Counted from the stretch's first letter, positions 7,913-17,431 are shown. The stretch: DNA of 64,000 nt from Pseudomonas sp. Root71 (GCF_001429045.1 NZ_LMHY01000006.1:64284-128283), one strand, 5' to 3'. Numbers and translations are program-made. Notes: generated by a model from the letters alone, not told the origin.

Positions 7913-8533
7913 TCAGCAATGATTGAACGCATTCAGGCCGCGTTGTACCGCCGGCCTGGCTTCGACCGAGTCGAACCAGCGCGAAAGTTGCGGAAGCTCT
8001 TTCCATTCCAGTCGATCACGGAACGCTGTGACGATGGTGAACGCCGAAATGTCGGCCATGGAGAACTGCTCTCCGGCCATGAATCCGGCAGCCAGAAAAC
8101 ATTCCGCGTAAGTCAGTTGCTCGATCACCCGCAGATCAATGATCGCCGCGGCCTTGTCCTGCCCCGCCTGGTGCAGGAAAAACGCCGCATGGCTGGGGGC
8201 GATGACATCGGTCACGAAAAAGAAATAGCGGTCGATCACCCGGGTGCGCGCAGGTCCCGGCTGCGCCGGTGCGAGCCTTCCGGGGGCAATGGAGTCGGCG
8301 TACTGGATGATGGCGTTGGACTGGTTGATGACCAGCGGCGGCGCTGTCCCGTGATCGATCAGGGTCGGGACCTTCCCGGCCGGGTTAAGTGCCAGGAAGG
8401 CCGGCCCACGATGCTCCTGTGCGTACAGGTCGAGCCTGCGTGCGGTGTAGGCGATGCCCGACTCTTCCAGGGCAATCGCTGCCCGCAGGCTGTTGCCGGT
8501 GTTCGCGCCGTAAAGTTCGATTTGATCGTTCAT
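7913..8533 (-). CDS. glutathione S-transferase family protein
   Basis: A 206-aa protein with an N-terminal thioredoxin-like domain (IELYGANTGNSLRAAIALEE, LNPAGKVPTLIDHG with the cis-proline, then QSNAIIQYAD) and an all-helical C-terminal half containing FSMADISAFTIV. This is the normal GST layout and length. AGGAG sits nine bases before ATG 8533. Its substrate is unknown; a ring-cleavage, conjugation or detoxifying role near the oxygenase genes is possible. It has no copy of the shared operator motif. Confidence 0.88.
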   Translation of the reverse strand: MNDQIELYGANTGNSLRAAIALEESGIAYTARRLDLYAQEHRGPAFLALNPAGKVPTLIDHGTAPPLVINQSNAIIQYADSIAPGRLAPAQPGPARTRVIDRYFFFVTDVIAPSHAAFFLHQAGQDKAAAIIDLRVIEQLTYAECFLAAGFMAGEQFSMADISAFTIVTAFRDRLEWKELPQLSRWFDSVEARPAVQRGLNAFNHC

Positions 8534-8888
8534 GGGTCATTGCTCCTGTTGGGACAGGCAAGCAGCCACCGAGCACCGCCGACGATGTCAGTATGGTGAA
8601 AATCCGCCTCACCGATATACAAAAACAGTGATCGTCCATACCCCTGCGCGACAAGCCTTATCCCTGCACGAAAACTACTTTCATCGCGTTTGATAATAGC
8701 CTCTCGAAATGTTTTAAGAGTTTCACAAGCCAGTCAGTCAACCCTCACCCCGAACGTACGATGCTCATGCCACTCATCGAGCGCGCCTGTTTTCGCGCCC
8801 GTGTTGAGCGCTGTTGCGTGGGTGGCAACCGGGTCCTGCCTGGCGGTGAAACCTTCAAATAACGATAAGAAACACCCAGGAGCACCCT
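8534..8888. other. divergent promoter region, GST / OprD
   Basis: 355 bases between the divergent GST and porin starts. I see the two ribosome sites (AGGAG at both ends) and no operator-like repeat, RNA element or convincing small gene. Confidence 0.5.
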
Positions 8889-10214
8889 ATGTTCAAACGA
8901 GCCATCCCCACCGCAGTCTTGCTGGCCACCAGTTCGGTGTGCGCACAAGCGGCTGACACCGCAAGCCATGGTTTCCTGGAAGACAGCAAGGCCAGCCTGT
9001 CCATGCGCACCCTGTACTTCAACAGCGACAATCGCGATGGCAGCGCGACCCCTTCGAAAACCGAAGAGGCGGCCCAGGGTTTCGTGTTGCGCTATGAGTC
9101 CGGGTTTACGCAGGGCGCGGTGGGGTTCGGGCTCGATGCCCAGGCATTGCTCGGCATCACGCTGGACAGCGGCGCGGGGCGCCACGTCGGCAGCGGCATG
9201 ATTCCCTCTGACGGCGACGGCGCGGCGGCCGCCTGGAGCAGCTTCGGTCCTACGGCGAAGATGCGCCTGGCCAGGACGGAATTTCGCTACGGCACCTTGC
9301 TGCCGAAATTGCCGATCCTGCTGGCGAACGATGCCCGTGTGTTGCCGCAATCGTTTACCGGCGCGCAGGTCACATCCAACGACATCGATGGCCTGACGTT
9401 GACCGGCGGTGTGCTGGAGCACGCGGTAGGGCGTGCCTCGACGGACCGCACAGGCCTGTCGGTCGCCGGCAGCACGCAGGACAGCAACAAGTTCTACTAC
9501 GCCGGCGGCGACTACAACCTCACCAGGAATCTGAAGAGCCAGTATTACTTCGCGCAACTGGAAGACTTCTACAACCAGAACTTCCTCGGGCTGACGCACA
9601 TCCTGTCCATCGACAGCGCGAGCTCACTGACCACCGACCTGCGCTATTTCCGCACCACGTCGAGCGGTGCCAACAGCTCTGCCGCCGGCCGCGCGCAAGG
9701 CTATCGGGTGTCGGGCTATACCGACGACAACGACGGTGAAATCGACAACAGCACCTGGTCTGCGATGGTCACCTACACCCATGGCGGGCACGCGGTGTCG
9801 GTGGGGCATCAACAGGTGGGTGGCGGCAGCAACTTCGTCCAGCCCAACCAGGGCAGCCTGGTGGACAAGGGGGCGGGCGGCGGCAGTGTCTACCTGCCCA
9901 CCGACAAGATGATCCAGAACTTTGCCCGGGCCGGCGAGCAGACCAATTTCGGCCAATACACCTACGACTTCGCGCCCTTGGGCGTGCCGGGCCTGAAAGC
10001 CTCGATCGTGTATCTCAAGGGCACGGACATCAAGGCGCAAAACGCCAGTGACCAGTCCGAGTGGGAGCGCGACATGACCCTGGACTACGTGTTGCAGTCG
10101 GGCACGTTCAAGGGGGTGGGGTTCTCCTTGCGCAATGCCAAATCGAACACTGACGCGGGCCGCAACGTGGATCAGAGCCGGTTCATCATCAACTACACCT
10201 TGTCGTTGTTGTAG
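8889..10214 (+). CDS. OprD family outer-membrane porin
   Basis: A 441-aa protein with a clear signal peptide (MFKRAIPTAVLLATSSVCAQAA). The OprD pattern follows: GFLEDSKASLSMRTLYFNSD, then AQGFVLRYESGFTQGAVGFGLDAQALLGI, an RFIINYTLSLL C-terminus ending in an aliphatic beta-strand, and alternating hydrophobic strands throughout. OprD-type channels in Pseudomonas admit small charged nutrients such as basic amino acids, aromatic acids or carboxylates. Placement between permeases and binding-protein genes suggests it feeds the same catabolic zone; this is inference. AGGAG is eight bases before ATG. Confidence 0.93.
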   Translation: MFKRAIPTAVLLATSSVCAQAADTASHGFLEDSKASLSMRTLYFNSDNRDGSATPSKTEEAAQGFVLRYESGFTQGAVGFGLDAQALLGITLDSGAGRHVGSGMIPSDGDGAAAAWSSFGPTAKMRLARTEFRYGTLLPKLPILLANDARVLPQSFTGAQVTSNDIDGLTLTGGVLEHAVGRASTDRTGLSVAGSTQDSNKFYYAGGDYNLTRNLKSQYYFAQLEDFYNQNFLGLTHILSIDSASSLTTDLRYFRTTSSGANSSAAGRAQGYRVSGYTDDNDGEIDNSTWSAMVTYTHGGHAVSVGHQQVGGGSNFVQPNQGSLVDKGAGGGSVYLPTDKMIQNFARAGEQTNFGQYTYDFAPLGVPGLKASIVYLKGTDIKAQNASDQSEWERDMTLDYVLQSGTFKGVGFSLRNAKSNTDAGRNVDQSRFIINYTLSLL

Positions 10215-10243
10215 GTGAGCAACGAGATAGAACAGAGGGTGAT

Positions 10244-10363
10244 TGTGGCGAGGGAGCTTGCTCCCGCTGGGTCGCGCAGCGGCCCCCATTATTCGGTCAT
10301 ATGCCGCGTCGGCAGGATGTGCGACTGCTGCGCAGCCGAGCGGGAGCAAGCTCCCTCGCCACA
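10244..10363. repeat. paired REP-like element
   Basis: TGTGGCGAGGGAGCTTGCTCCCGC and its reverse complement face each other about 70 bases apart, between the convergent porin and lipoprotein genes. It is a variant of the GTGGGAGCGGGCTTGCTCGCGAA family seen elsewhere in the window. Confidence 0.85.
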
Positions 10364-10374
10364 GGGGGCCCGGC

Positions 10375-11976
10375 TCATTCAGGTACCCGGTTTGTCTGTT
10401 TCTCGCTGAAGCGCGGTGGCTCATTGACTGCATTCACACCCTTGTCCCAAAGCGCAACCAACCCACCGAAAGTCCCGACATAGGCCGTGCCATCCGGTGC
10501 CAGTGTGATCGGCGACCAGTTGTTGTCGAACGCCTGGCCGACCCCGCTCAACGCCTTGAATCGGGTCTGGCCGCTGTCGAAATCCAGCGCCATCAGGTAC
10601 CAGGCGTTCTCGCCGTCGGGCTGCGGCTCGAAGGTGTAGAAGTACAACAGGCCGTTGCTCACCGAGAGTTTGGGGACCACCGAAGGCGACCGCTCCTTCG
10701 ATTCCCAGACCCGGTCGCAGCCCGACTCATCGGTGCGGATGTCGATGCGGCTGATGCCGCCATGCACGGCCTGCCAGTCCTTCTGCGCGAAGGCGCTGGT
10801 GTAGCCGGCATTGTTCTCGAGGATGATCGAGCGCCCCCAGCCGATGGCCGAGTTGTCGGTGGCCGAGGCGTTGTTGTCGAACACCGGCAGCTTGCAGATC
10901 AGCCGGTTGCCGGCGTAGTCCTGCTCGCGACGGTAGACCAGCAGGTTGATGCGTCCGTCGCTGTTGTCGGTGATGGTGACGTAGCGCTCGCCGAGCAGGG
11001 TCGGGGTCGTGCCGCTGCCCTGATTGATCGCCCCGACCTTGCGCCCGGTGCCACGGTCGTAGACTTCGCGCCAGCCTTGCACGGGCTTGCCATCGGCATC
11101 GGCGGCGAAGCGGTACATGGCGTGGTCGGACACCAGATAGACGCCATCGGCCGCCACCGACATGCCGTTCTGGATTTCTTCGTTGGCCAGTTGGATGCTC
11201 TGGACCTTGCCGGTGTTCGGGTTCAGGGTACCGATGCGCCCGCGTCGGGTGATCCACCAGATCAAGCCCTGATGATCAGGCATGACCCCGGTAATGGGAT
11301 CGCACTCACCCTTGGGAAACCAGGAAGTAGGGCGCACGCAATCGTGGGGAACCTTGTCGCTCAGGTCCCAGTTGTCGACCTCTTCGAACGACCACGCACC
11401 GGATTGATCCAGACGATGCACGACGCGCTGGATGTGCTGCTCGGCATCGGCGATGACCACGCGATTCTGTTCGTCGACATAGAAATAGGCGCCGGAGGTG
11501 TCGGCCATGATCTTGTCCGGGTCCAGGGTAATCAGCGCGTGGAAGGTCGACGGACGCGGCGGCAGCGGGTAGCGGGCCAGCAGCTTGAGAGTGCGCGGTT
11601 CGAGCAGTTGCAGTTCGAACTGCATCAGGTTGGCGCACAGCACCACCAGGCGACCCTGCTGATCGAAGGTATGGATCGGGCACATGCCGCCGGGCTTGCG
11701 ACTGCCGTCGCGGCTGCTCACTTGCATGTCGCCGCCCAATGGACCGGGGCCGGGGTGCGAATCGGAGCTGTAGCCATCGGCATGCATGTAGCTGCTGCCG
11801 TTGCTGGCCATGAAGGGGTTGGCGGGTATGGCGCCGCTCAGCGGTCGAGGGACAGTGGCGCTACCGATCAATGCAGTGGCATTGCCGGTGCTGGCCAGCG
11901 GTTGTGGGTCATAAGGTTCGGAACAGGCGCTGAGCAGGCCGAGCAGGGGCAGGGCAAGCAGGAGTGGAGCACGCAT
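10375..11976 (-). CDS. predicted outer-membrane or periplasmic lipoprotein, beta-propeller-like
   Basis: A 533-aa protein with a lipoprotein signal peptide (MRAPLLLALPLLGLLSAC, lipobox LSAC). The mature part has repeated strand motifs separated by loops (LLEPRTLKLLARYPLPPRPS, GAYFYVDEQNRVVIAD, GRIGTLNPNTGKVQ, DGVYLVSDHAMYRF, GTAYVGTFGGLVALWD) that look like blades of a PQQ/YVTN-type propeller. No enzyme signature is recognised. It converges on the OprD gene and is not obviously in an operon. A substrate-binding or electron-transfer role cannot be decided from sequence. Confidence 0.75.
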   Translation of the reverse strand: MRAPLLLALPLLGLLSACSEPYDPQPLASTGNATALIGSATVPRPLSGAIPANPFMASNGSSYMHADGYSSDSHPGPGPLGGDMQVSSRDGSRKPGGMCPIHTFDQQGRLVVLCANLMQFELQLLEPRTLKLLARYPLPPRPSTFHALITLDPDKIMADTSGAYFYVDEQNRVVIADAEQHIQRVVHRLDQSGAWSFEEVDNWDLSDKVPHDCVRPTSWFPKGECDPITGVMPDHQGLIWWITRRGRIGTLNPNTGKVQSIQLANEEIQNGMSVAADGVYLVSDHAMYRFAADADGKPVQGWREVYDRGTGRKVGAINQGSGTTPTLLGERYVTITDNSDGRINLLVYRREQDYAGNRLICKLPVFDNNASATDNSAIGWGRSIILENNAGYTSAFAQKDWQAVHGGISRIDIRTDESGCDRVWESKERSPSVVPKLSVSNGLLYFYTFEPQPDGENAWYLMALDFDSGQTRFKALSGVGQAFDNNWSPITLAPDGTAYVGTFGGLVALWDKGVNAVNEPPRFSEKQTNRVPE

Positions 11977-12309
11977 CGAAGCCTCGCGATCTTGTTATTG
12001 GTGTGATGCGCATAAGCAGCAAGGAGACTGCCCGGGCATCGGCTGTTTGGACTAACCCACGGTGAAGTGCTTCGCGCCGCTGATCAATGCGGACACCTAT
12101 TTTGGCCATTTCGGTCTCCTTTTGGCCTGCCTCACGCTGTGAACCGACCACGCCGTCAGCAAGAATCAGACGCGGGTGGCTGAGTCGGCAACCTGCATTG
12201 AAACCACAACCAGACGCTTCACTTCCTTGCCCTTGGCTACTTTCAAGGCCGCTGCCGTGTACAGAACATAAAAACCATCGAACTCACGCCACACTTGGGG
12301 AAATGATCC
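11977..12309. other. intergenic region between lipoprotein and binding-protein genes
   Basis: 333 bases. A short minus-strand frame from ATG 12109 (MAKIGVRIDQRREALH) follows a good AAAGGAG box, but it runs into the lipoprotein gene in another frame and I do not recognise it; it could be a gene remnant. I see no terminator or repeat. The promoter of the downstream binding-protein gene must lie here. Confidence 0.4.
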
Positions 12310-13410
12310 ATGGACTCAATGAAACGCATACTGGGCGCCACCGTTTGCACACTGTCGCTGCTGGCCAGCGCGGTGCACGCCGAACAGCGCGAATTGCGGG
12401 TGTACAACTGGGCGGACTACATCCTGCCGTCGGTGCCCAAGGATTTCGCCAGGGACACCGGGATCAAGGTGACTTGGGACACCTTCGACACCAACGAGTC
12501 CCTGGAAGCCAAGCTGCTGACCGGCAACTCGGGTTACGACCTGGTGGTGCCGTCGAACCAGTTCATCGAAACCCAGATCAAGGCGGGCGTGTTCCAGAAA
12601 CTCGACAAGTCCAAGCTACCGAACTGGTCGCACCAGGACCCGGCCTTGCTCAAGCTGCTGGACAAGAACGACCCGGGCAACCAGTACGGCGTGCCCTACA
12701 TGTACGGCACCGTGCTGATCGGCTTCAACCCGGCCAAGGTCAAGGCGGCGCTGGGCGAGAATGCACCGGTGGACAGCTGGGACCTGGTGTTCAAGCCCGA
12801 GAACATGGAGAAGCTCAAGGCCTGTGGCGTCGCCATGCTCGACTCGCCGTCGGAGATCCTGCCGCTGGCCCTGCATTACCTGGGGCTGGACCCGAACAGC
12901 CAGAACCCCGATGACTACGAAAAAGCCAAGGCGCTGATGCTCAAGGTTCGCCCCTACGTCACCTACTTCAACTCCGCCAAGTACATGACCGACATCGCCA
13001 ACGGCGATATCTGCGTGGCCATCGGTTACTCCGGCAGCTTCTATCAATTCGGCAATCGCGCCAAAGAGGCGGGCAACGGCGTGGTCGTCGACTGGCGCCT
13101 GCCGAAAGAGGGCGCACCGATCTGGTTCGACACCTTCGCCATCCCGAAAAGCGCGAAGAACGTCGCCGAGGCCCACGAATTCCTCAACAACCTGCTGGAC
13201 CCGAAAGTCATCGCGCCGATCAGCGACTTCCTCGGTTACCCGAATGCCAACAAGGACTCGCTGGCGCTGATCAACAAGGACATCACCGGCAACCCGAACC
13301 TGACACCGACCAGCGAGGCCTTGAAGACGCTGTACGTCGTGCAGCCATTGCCGCAAAAGCTTGAGCGGGTGCGCACCAGGGTCTGGACCAGCATCAAGTC
13401 CGATCAGTAA
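12310..13410 (+). CDS. polyamine (putrescine-type) ABC transporter substrate-binding protein
   Basis: A 366-aa PotF/SpuD-like periplasmic protein. It has a signal peptide ending SLLASAVHA, then the polyamine-binding N-terminus RELRVYNWADYILPSV, FARDTGIKVTWDTFDTNE, YDLVVPSNQFI, GVPYMYGTVLIGFNP and IAIGYSG-like motif VAIGYSGSFYQFG. It is an orphan: no permease or ATPase gene follows it. It may use the ABC machinery encoded at 17476-20407 or elsewhere. Its neighbour downstream is a convergent AraC gene. Confidence 0.9.
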   Translation: MDSMKRILGATVCTLSLLASAVHAEQRELRVYNWADYILPSVPKDFARDTGIKVTWDTFDTNESLEAKLLTGNSGYDLVVPSNQFIETQIKAGVFQKLDKSKLPNWSHQDPALLKLLDKNDPGNQYGVPYMYGTVLIGFNPAKVKAALGENAPVDSWDLVFKPENMEKLKACGVAMLDSPSEILPLALHYLGLDPNSQNPDDYEKAKALMLKVRPYVTYFNSAKYMTDIANGDICVAIGYSGSFYQFGNRAKEAGNGVVVDWRLPKEGAPIWFDTFAIPKSAKNVAEAHEFLNNLLDPKVIAPISDFLGYPNANKDSLALINKDITGNPNLTPTSEALKTLYVVQPLPQKLERVRTRVWTSIKSDQ

Positions 13411-13469
13411 CAGCGAGAAATTGTGTGAGAGCTCTGTGGGGCACAGATTTTGTGTACACCACATGACCC

Positions 13470-13560
13470 TGTGGGAGCGGGCTTGCTCGCGAAGGCAGAG
13501 TGTCAGTCAATGCATATGTCGACTGATCCAGCGCATTCGCGAGCAAGCCCGCTCCCACAG
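13470..13560. repeat. paired REP-like element
   Basis: TGTGGGAGCGGGCTTGCTCG and its reverse complement flank about 45 bases of unrelated sequence, between convergent genes. It could form a long hairpin. Confidence 0.9.
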
Positions 13561-13577
13561 TTTGTTCTGTGTGGGGC

Positions 13578-14378
13578 TCAGCGAAAGAATTCGCCCGGTG
13601 TTTCGCCGAACTGCTGACGGAAGGCCGCGATAAACGCCGAGGTCGAATCGTAGCCACAGGCCAACGCGACGTCGGTCACGCGCTCGCCCTGCTCCAGTGG
13701 CGTCAGGGCGCCAAGCAAACGCAAGCGCTGGCGCCAGGCGCGAAAGGTCAGGCCGGTGTCGCGCAGGAACAGGCGACTGAGGGTTTTCTCAGTGACGTCG
13801 AATTGGTCGCTCCAGTGACTGAGGGTGGTCTGTTGCTCCGGGTGCGACTCCAGGCTTTGGGCGATTTGCCGCAATCGGCTGTCCTGGGGCAGGGGTAGCA
13901 TCAGGTCGATCTGTGGCGCCTCAGCCAACTGATCCAGAATCACCTGGGCCAACCGACCGTGCGGTCCGTCCTGATCGTATTCCACCGGTATCTGACTGAA
14001 GGCGCGGATCAACTCACGCAACAAGTCGCTGACCCCCAACACATGACACCCCGGCGGCGCCCACGTCGAGACACTGCAATCGATGTACAGGCTGCGCATT
14101 TCCGTGCGTGGCGAGCTGAACACCCGGTGCGGCATGCCCGCCGGAATCCACACCGCACGCTCCGGCGGGGCGACGAAGCGCCCGGCGCCGGTCTGTATTT
14201 CGAGCACGCCCGCAATCGCATAGGAAAGCTGCACCCACGGATGGCTGTGGCGCCGGGTCAGGGCGCGATTGGGCAGCGATTCGGTACGGCCATAGAGCGG
14301 TCGTGGCAGGCTGGACAGCCCGGGAATACTGCGTCGAACACTCTTGTCATGTCCTTTAGGCGGCATCAGCTGGCTCAT
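13578..14378 (-). CDS. AraC family transcriptional regulator with N-terminal cupin
   Basis: A 266-aa protein. The N-terminal half is an AraC-type sensor cupin (SHPWVQLSYAIAGVLEIQTG, PERAVWIPAGMPHRVFS). The C-terminal 100 residues hold two helix-turn-helices (TTLSHWSDQFDVTEKTLSRL; VTDVALACGYDSTSAFIAAF RQQFG). The start at 14378 avoids overlap with the divergent transporter; longer frames upstream have no family similarity. It is divergent by 61 bases from the sodium/bile-acid-type transporter gene and probably controls it, a common arrangement for this regulator class. Confidence 0.9.
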   Translation of the reverse strand: MSQLMPPKGHDKSVRRSIPGLSSLPRPLYGRTESLPNRALTRRHSHPWVQLSYAIAGVLEIQTGAGRFVAPPERAVWIPAGMPHRVFSSPRTEMRSLYIDCSVSTWAPPGCHVLGVSDLLRELIRAFSQIPVEYDQDGPHGRLAQVILDQLAEAPQIDLMLPLPQDSRLRQIAQSLESHPEQQTTLSHWSDQFDVTEKTLSRLFLRDTGLTFRAWRQRLRLLGALTPLEQGERVTDVALACGYDSTSAFIAAFRQQFGETPGEFFR

Positions 14379-14439
14379 CGGCGTTAGTCGGTAATTCCCA
14401 GTCACGTTAGAGTCGCTTTCACGTACTGGCAACCCCCGG

Positions 14440-15450
14440 ATGATCAACCCCATGACTCGCCCCCGTCTGTTACCCGACAACTTCACCCTGACCCTGATCG
14501 GCGTCGTGACGCTCGCCAGCCTGCTGCCCGCCAGCGGTCAGGTCGCGGTCGGTTTTGGCTGGCTGACCAACATCGCCATCGCGCTGCTGTTTTTCCTGCA
14601 TGGCGCCAAGCTGTCCCGCGAATCGATCATCGCCGGTGCCGGGCACTGGCGCCTGCATCTGCTGGTGTTCAGCCTGACCTTCGTGCTGTTCCCGCTGCTC
14701 GGCCTGGCGCTCAAGCCGCTGCTGTCGCCGCTGATCGGCAATGACCTGTACATGGGCATGCTCTACCTCTGCGCGCTGCCTGCCACGGTGCAGTCGGCGA
14801 TTGCCTTTACCTCCCTGGCACGGGGCAACATCCCGGCGGCGATTTGCAGCGCGGCGGCGTCGAGCCTGTTCGGGATTTTCCTCACGCCGTTGCTGGTGGC
14901 CCTGCTGTTGAACGTGCACGGCGAAGGCTCCTCGACCCTCGACGCCATCCTCAAGATCAGCGTGCAGTTGCTGCTGCCGTTCATTGCCGGGCAGATCGCT
15001 CGGCGCTGGATCGGCAACTGGGTGGCGCGCAACAAGAGTTGGTTGAAGTTCGTCGACCAGGGGTCGATTTTGCTGGTGGTCTACGGCGCGTTCAGCGAGG
15101 CGGTAATCGAAGGCCTGTGGCAGCAGATTCCATTGCTGGATCTGGTCGGGCTGGTGCTGGTTTGCTGCATCGTTCTGACGCTGGTGCTGGTGGCCGCGAC
15201 CGTACTGGGCAAGGCGTTCGGTTTTAATCAGGAAGACCGCATCACCATTCTGTTCTGCGGTTCGAAGAAAAGCCTGGCGACCGGGGTGCCAATGGCGCAG
15301 GTGTTGTTTGCCGGCAGCACCATTGGCTTGCTGATCCTGCCGCTGATGCTGTTCCACCAGATTCAACTGATGGTCTGTGCGGTGCTGGCGCAGCGTTATG
15401 CCAAGCGGTCGGAATCGATTCCGGAACTGATGGCTCAGGTTGATCCTTGA
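14440..15450 (+). CDS. bile acid:sodium symporter family transporter
   Basis: A 336-aa membrane protein with about ten hydrophobic segments, matching the SBF-like family (YfeH/PF13593 type): LLPASGQVAVGFGWLTNIAI, ALLFFLHGAKLSRESI, CALPATVQSAIAFTSLARGN and FCGSKKSLATGVPMAQVLF. The last two are the conserved crossover motifs. The substrate is an organic anion or unknown solute. ATG 14440 is used; ATG 14452 is also possible. It is divergent from the AraC gene, which likely regulates it. Confidence 0.88.
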   Translation: MINPMTRPRLLPDNFTLTLIGVVTLASLLPASGQVAVGFGWLTNIAIALLFFLHGAKLSRESIIAGAGHWRLHLLVFSLTFVLFPLLGLALKPLLSPLIGNDLYMGMLYLCALPATVQSAIAFTSLARGNIPAAICSAAASSLFGIFLTPLLVALLLNVHGEGSSTLDAILKISVQLLLPFIAGQIARRWIGNWVARNKSWLKFVDQGSILLVVYGAFSEAVIEGLWQQIPLLDLVGLVLVCCIVLTLVLVAATVLGKAFGFNQEDRITILFCGSKKSLATGVPMAQVLFAGSTIGLLILPLMLFHQIQLMVCAVLAQRYAKRSESIPELMAQVDP

Positions 15451-15462
15451 TCGGCAAGCAAT

Positions 15463-15490
15463 GGCGGCTCGAGTGAGCCGCCACGGTTTT
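15463..15490 (+). terminator. terminator after the symporter gene
   Basis: GGCGGCTC-GAGT-GAGCCGCC is a perfect eight-base-pair hairpin followed by ACGGTTTT, between the convergent symporter and amidase genes. Confidence 0.75.
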
Positions 15491-15495
15491 ACGAT

Positions 15496-17211
15496 TTACT
15501 GCTTGCCCGCAACCAATGGCGGAGTACGCGGCGGGATCATGCGTTTGCTGCCGGTCGACTCGAACGCCGATGCCAGGTGCAGCAGCGACGAGTCGTCATA
15601 GGCACGACCGGCAAAGGTCAGGCCGACCGGCATGCCGATGTCCGGCATCACGCCCATCGGCACGGTGACCGTTGGCACGCCCAGGTGACGGATGGCGAGG
15701 TTGCCATTGGCGACCCAAACCCCGTTGCTCCAGGCGATGTCCGCCGATTGCGGATCGACATCGGCATTCGCCGGCCCCACATCGGCAACCGTCGGGAACA
15801 GCACCGCGTCGAGCCCCAGGCGATCCATCCAGTCTTCCAGATCGATCTTGCGGGTTTTTTCCAGCCCGCGCAGGCCGTCCGGCACCGTGCTGATCTGGTC
15901 CCACGGGGTGATGCCGCGCTCGGCCATTCGCACGTATTCGTCCATGCCAGCGGCCAGGTCGCCCTCGCGGTTGGGCAGGGTGCCCGGGTCGTGAGGGAAG
16001 ATCTGCGGGCCGTCGACATCGACGAGGCGATTCAGTTTGGGATCGCCGTTGGCTTGCAGGAAATCATCGAAGGCCCAGGCGGTCAGGTCCCACAATTCAT
16101 GGTGTAAAAATTCTTTGGAGACGATGCCACGATTGAACACGGTCGGCGCACCAGGACGATCGCCTTCGCAATTGGAAACCAGCGGGAAGTCCACTTCGAG
16201 CACTTCGGCGCCTGCGGCTTCGAGGGCCTTGCGCGCCTGTTCCCAGAGCCCGATCACCGAAGGACGGGTATTGATGCGCTGGCCGGTCGGGCCACCAATG
16301 CCCGGTGCTTCGGACGTACCGGCTTCAGGGTCGGCGTTGATGTACATGCGTGGAATGCCGAACTTCTTGCCTTTGAGCGCTTCGCTGTTGGCGGCCAGCG
16401 CCGCGTAGGATTCAGGGCGTACCGAAGAGGATTTCGGGATCGGCACCCAGGGTTGCAGGCGCCACAGGTCGCCACGGGTGTCCGGGTCATCGGCCACTAC
16501 CACGTCGAGCACTTCGAGCAGGTCGGCCATGGTCCGGGCAAACGGCACGACCACGTCCATGGTCGGGGTCAACGGCCAGTTGCCGCGTACCGAGATCACC
16601 CCGCGCGAAGGGGTGTAGGCGCACAAGCCATTGTTCGAGGCCGGGCCGCGCCCGCTCGACCAGGTTTCTTCCGCCACACCGAAGGCCGCGAAGCTGGCGG
16701 CAGTGGCAGTACCCGCGCCGTTCGACGAGCCGGAGGCGAAAGGGGCGGTGAGGTAGTCAGCGTTGTACGGGCTCTCGGCGCGGCCGTAGACGCCGCGTTG
16801 CATCCCGCCGTTGGCCATCGGCGGCATGTTGGTCTTGCCCAGGCAGATCGCCCCGGCAGCACGCAGGCGTTCGATGGTGAACGCATCGCGATAGGCGACC
16901 AGGTCCTTGAAGGCCGGGCTGCCGGAAGCGGCGGTGAGGCCCTTGACCAGATAGCTGTCCTTGGCGGTGTAGGGGATACCGTCCAGCGCTCCCAGCGTCT
17001 GGCCCTTGGCACGACGGGCGTCGGACGCCTGCGCTTCGGCCAGCGCCTCCGGGTTGCGCACCACGACCGCGTTCAGCGCGGTAGGCGTTTCGGGGCCGTC
17101 ATAGGCGTCGATTCGCGCGAGATAAGCCTGGACCAGTTCAACCGAGGTGGTCTGGCCGGATTCGAGCGCGGCGCGCAGCTCGGCGATGGAAACTTCGGTA
17201 ACTTCGATCAT
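15496..17211 (-). CDS. amidase signature family hydrolase
   Basis: A 571-aa protein with the Ser-cisSer-Lys triad of amidase-signature enzymes: K84 (DGIPYTAKDSYLVKG), cis-Ser within GSSNG (161-165), and the nucleophile region EETWSSGRGPASNNG (181-195), where S186 aligns with the family nucleophile. The usual DTGGSIRIPA is diverged there (ETWSSGRGPA), keeping S, R, P and A. The protein is longer than typical GatA-like amidases (about 470-500 aa), with an insertion after residue 240. It probably hydrolyses a small or peptide-like amide. It lies downstream of the ABC importer operon but a strong terminator separates them, so it is likely transcribed on its own. Confidence 0.9.
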   Translation of the reverse strand: MIEVTEVSIAELRAALESGQTTSVELVQAYLARIDAYDGPETPTALNAVVVRNPEALAEAQASDARRAKGQTLGALDGIPYTAKDSYLVKGLTAASGSPAFKDLVAYRDAFTIERLRAAGAICLGKTNMPPMANGGMQRGVYGRAESPYNADYLTAPFASGSSNGAGTATAASFAAFGVAEETWSSGRGPASNNGLCAYTPSRGVISVRGNWPLTPTMDVVVPFARTMADLLEVLDVVVADDPDTRGDLWRLQPWVPIPKSSSVRPESYAALAANSEALKGKKFGIPRMYINADPEAGTSEAPGIGGPTGQRINTRPSVIGLWEQARKALEAAGAEVLEVDFPLVSNCEGDRPGAPTVFNRGIVSKEFLHHELWDLTAWAFDDFLQANGDPKLNRLVDVDGPQIFPHDPGTLPNREGDLAAGMDEYVRMAERGITPWDQISTVPDGLRGLEKTRKIDLEDWMDRLGLDAVLFPTVADVGPANADVDPQSADIAWSNGVWVANGNLAIRHLGVPTVTVPMGVMPDIGMPVGLTFAGRAYDDSSLLHLASAFESTGSKRMIPPRTPPLVAGKQ

Positions 17212-17396
17212 GCTGCCACCGCCGCTTGCAGGTGGAGGGTCCCAAACACTTCACTTTTCTCGAAATGGACTTTCATATCGTTATTCTCGTTGCACTGTGT
17301 GGCACGACAGGGTCGGGTGTTAAAAATACTGAGCACTATTTAGCATTAAACCGGGATTTTAGGAATCCGTTGTCCAATTTATCTTACAGGCGACAG

Positions 17397-17431
17397 AAAA
17401 AAGGCCACCACAACCCGACGTTGTGGTGGCC
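17397..17431 (-). terminator. terminator of the ABC importer operon
   Basis: GGCCACCACAA and TTGTGGTGGCC form a perfect 11-bp stem; on the minus strand it is followed by six T residues. It lies 45-79 bases past the ATPase stop. Confidence 0.9.

Noticed and set aside
12000..12109. Minus-strand frame MAKIGVRIDQ... with a good ribosome site
   Set aside because: It runs into the lipoprotein gene in another frame and has no recognised similarity; noted only as a possible remnant.
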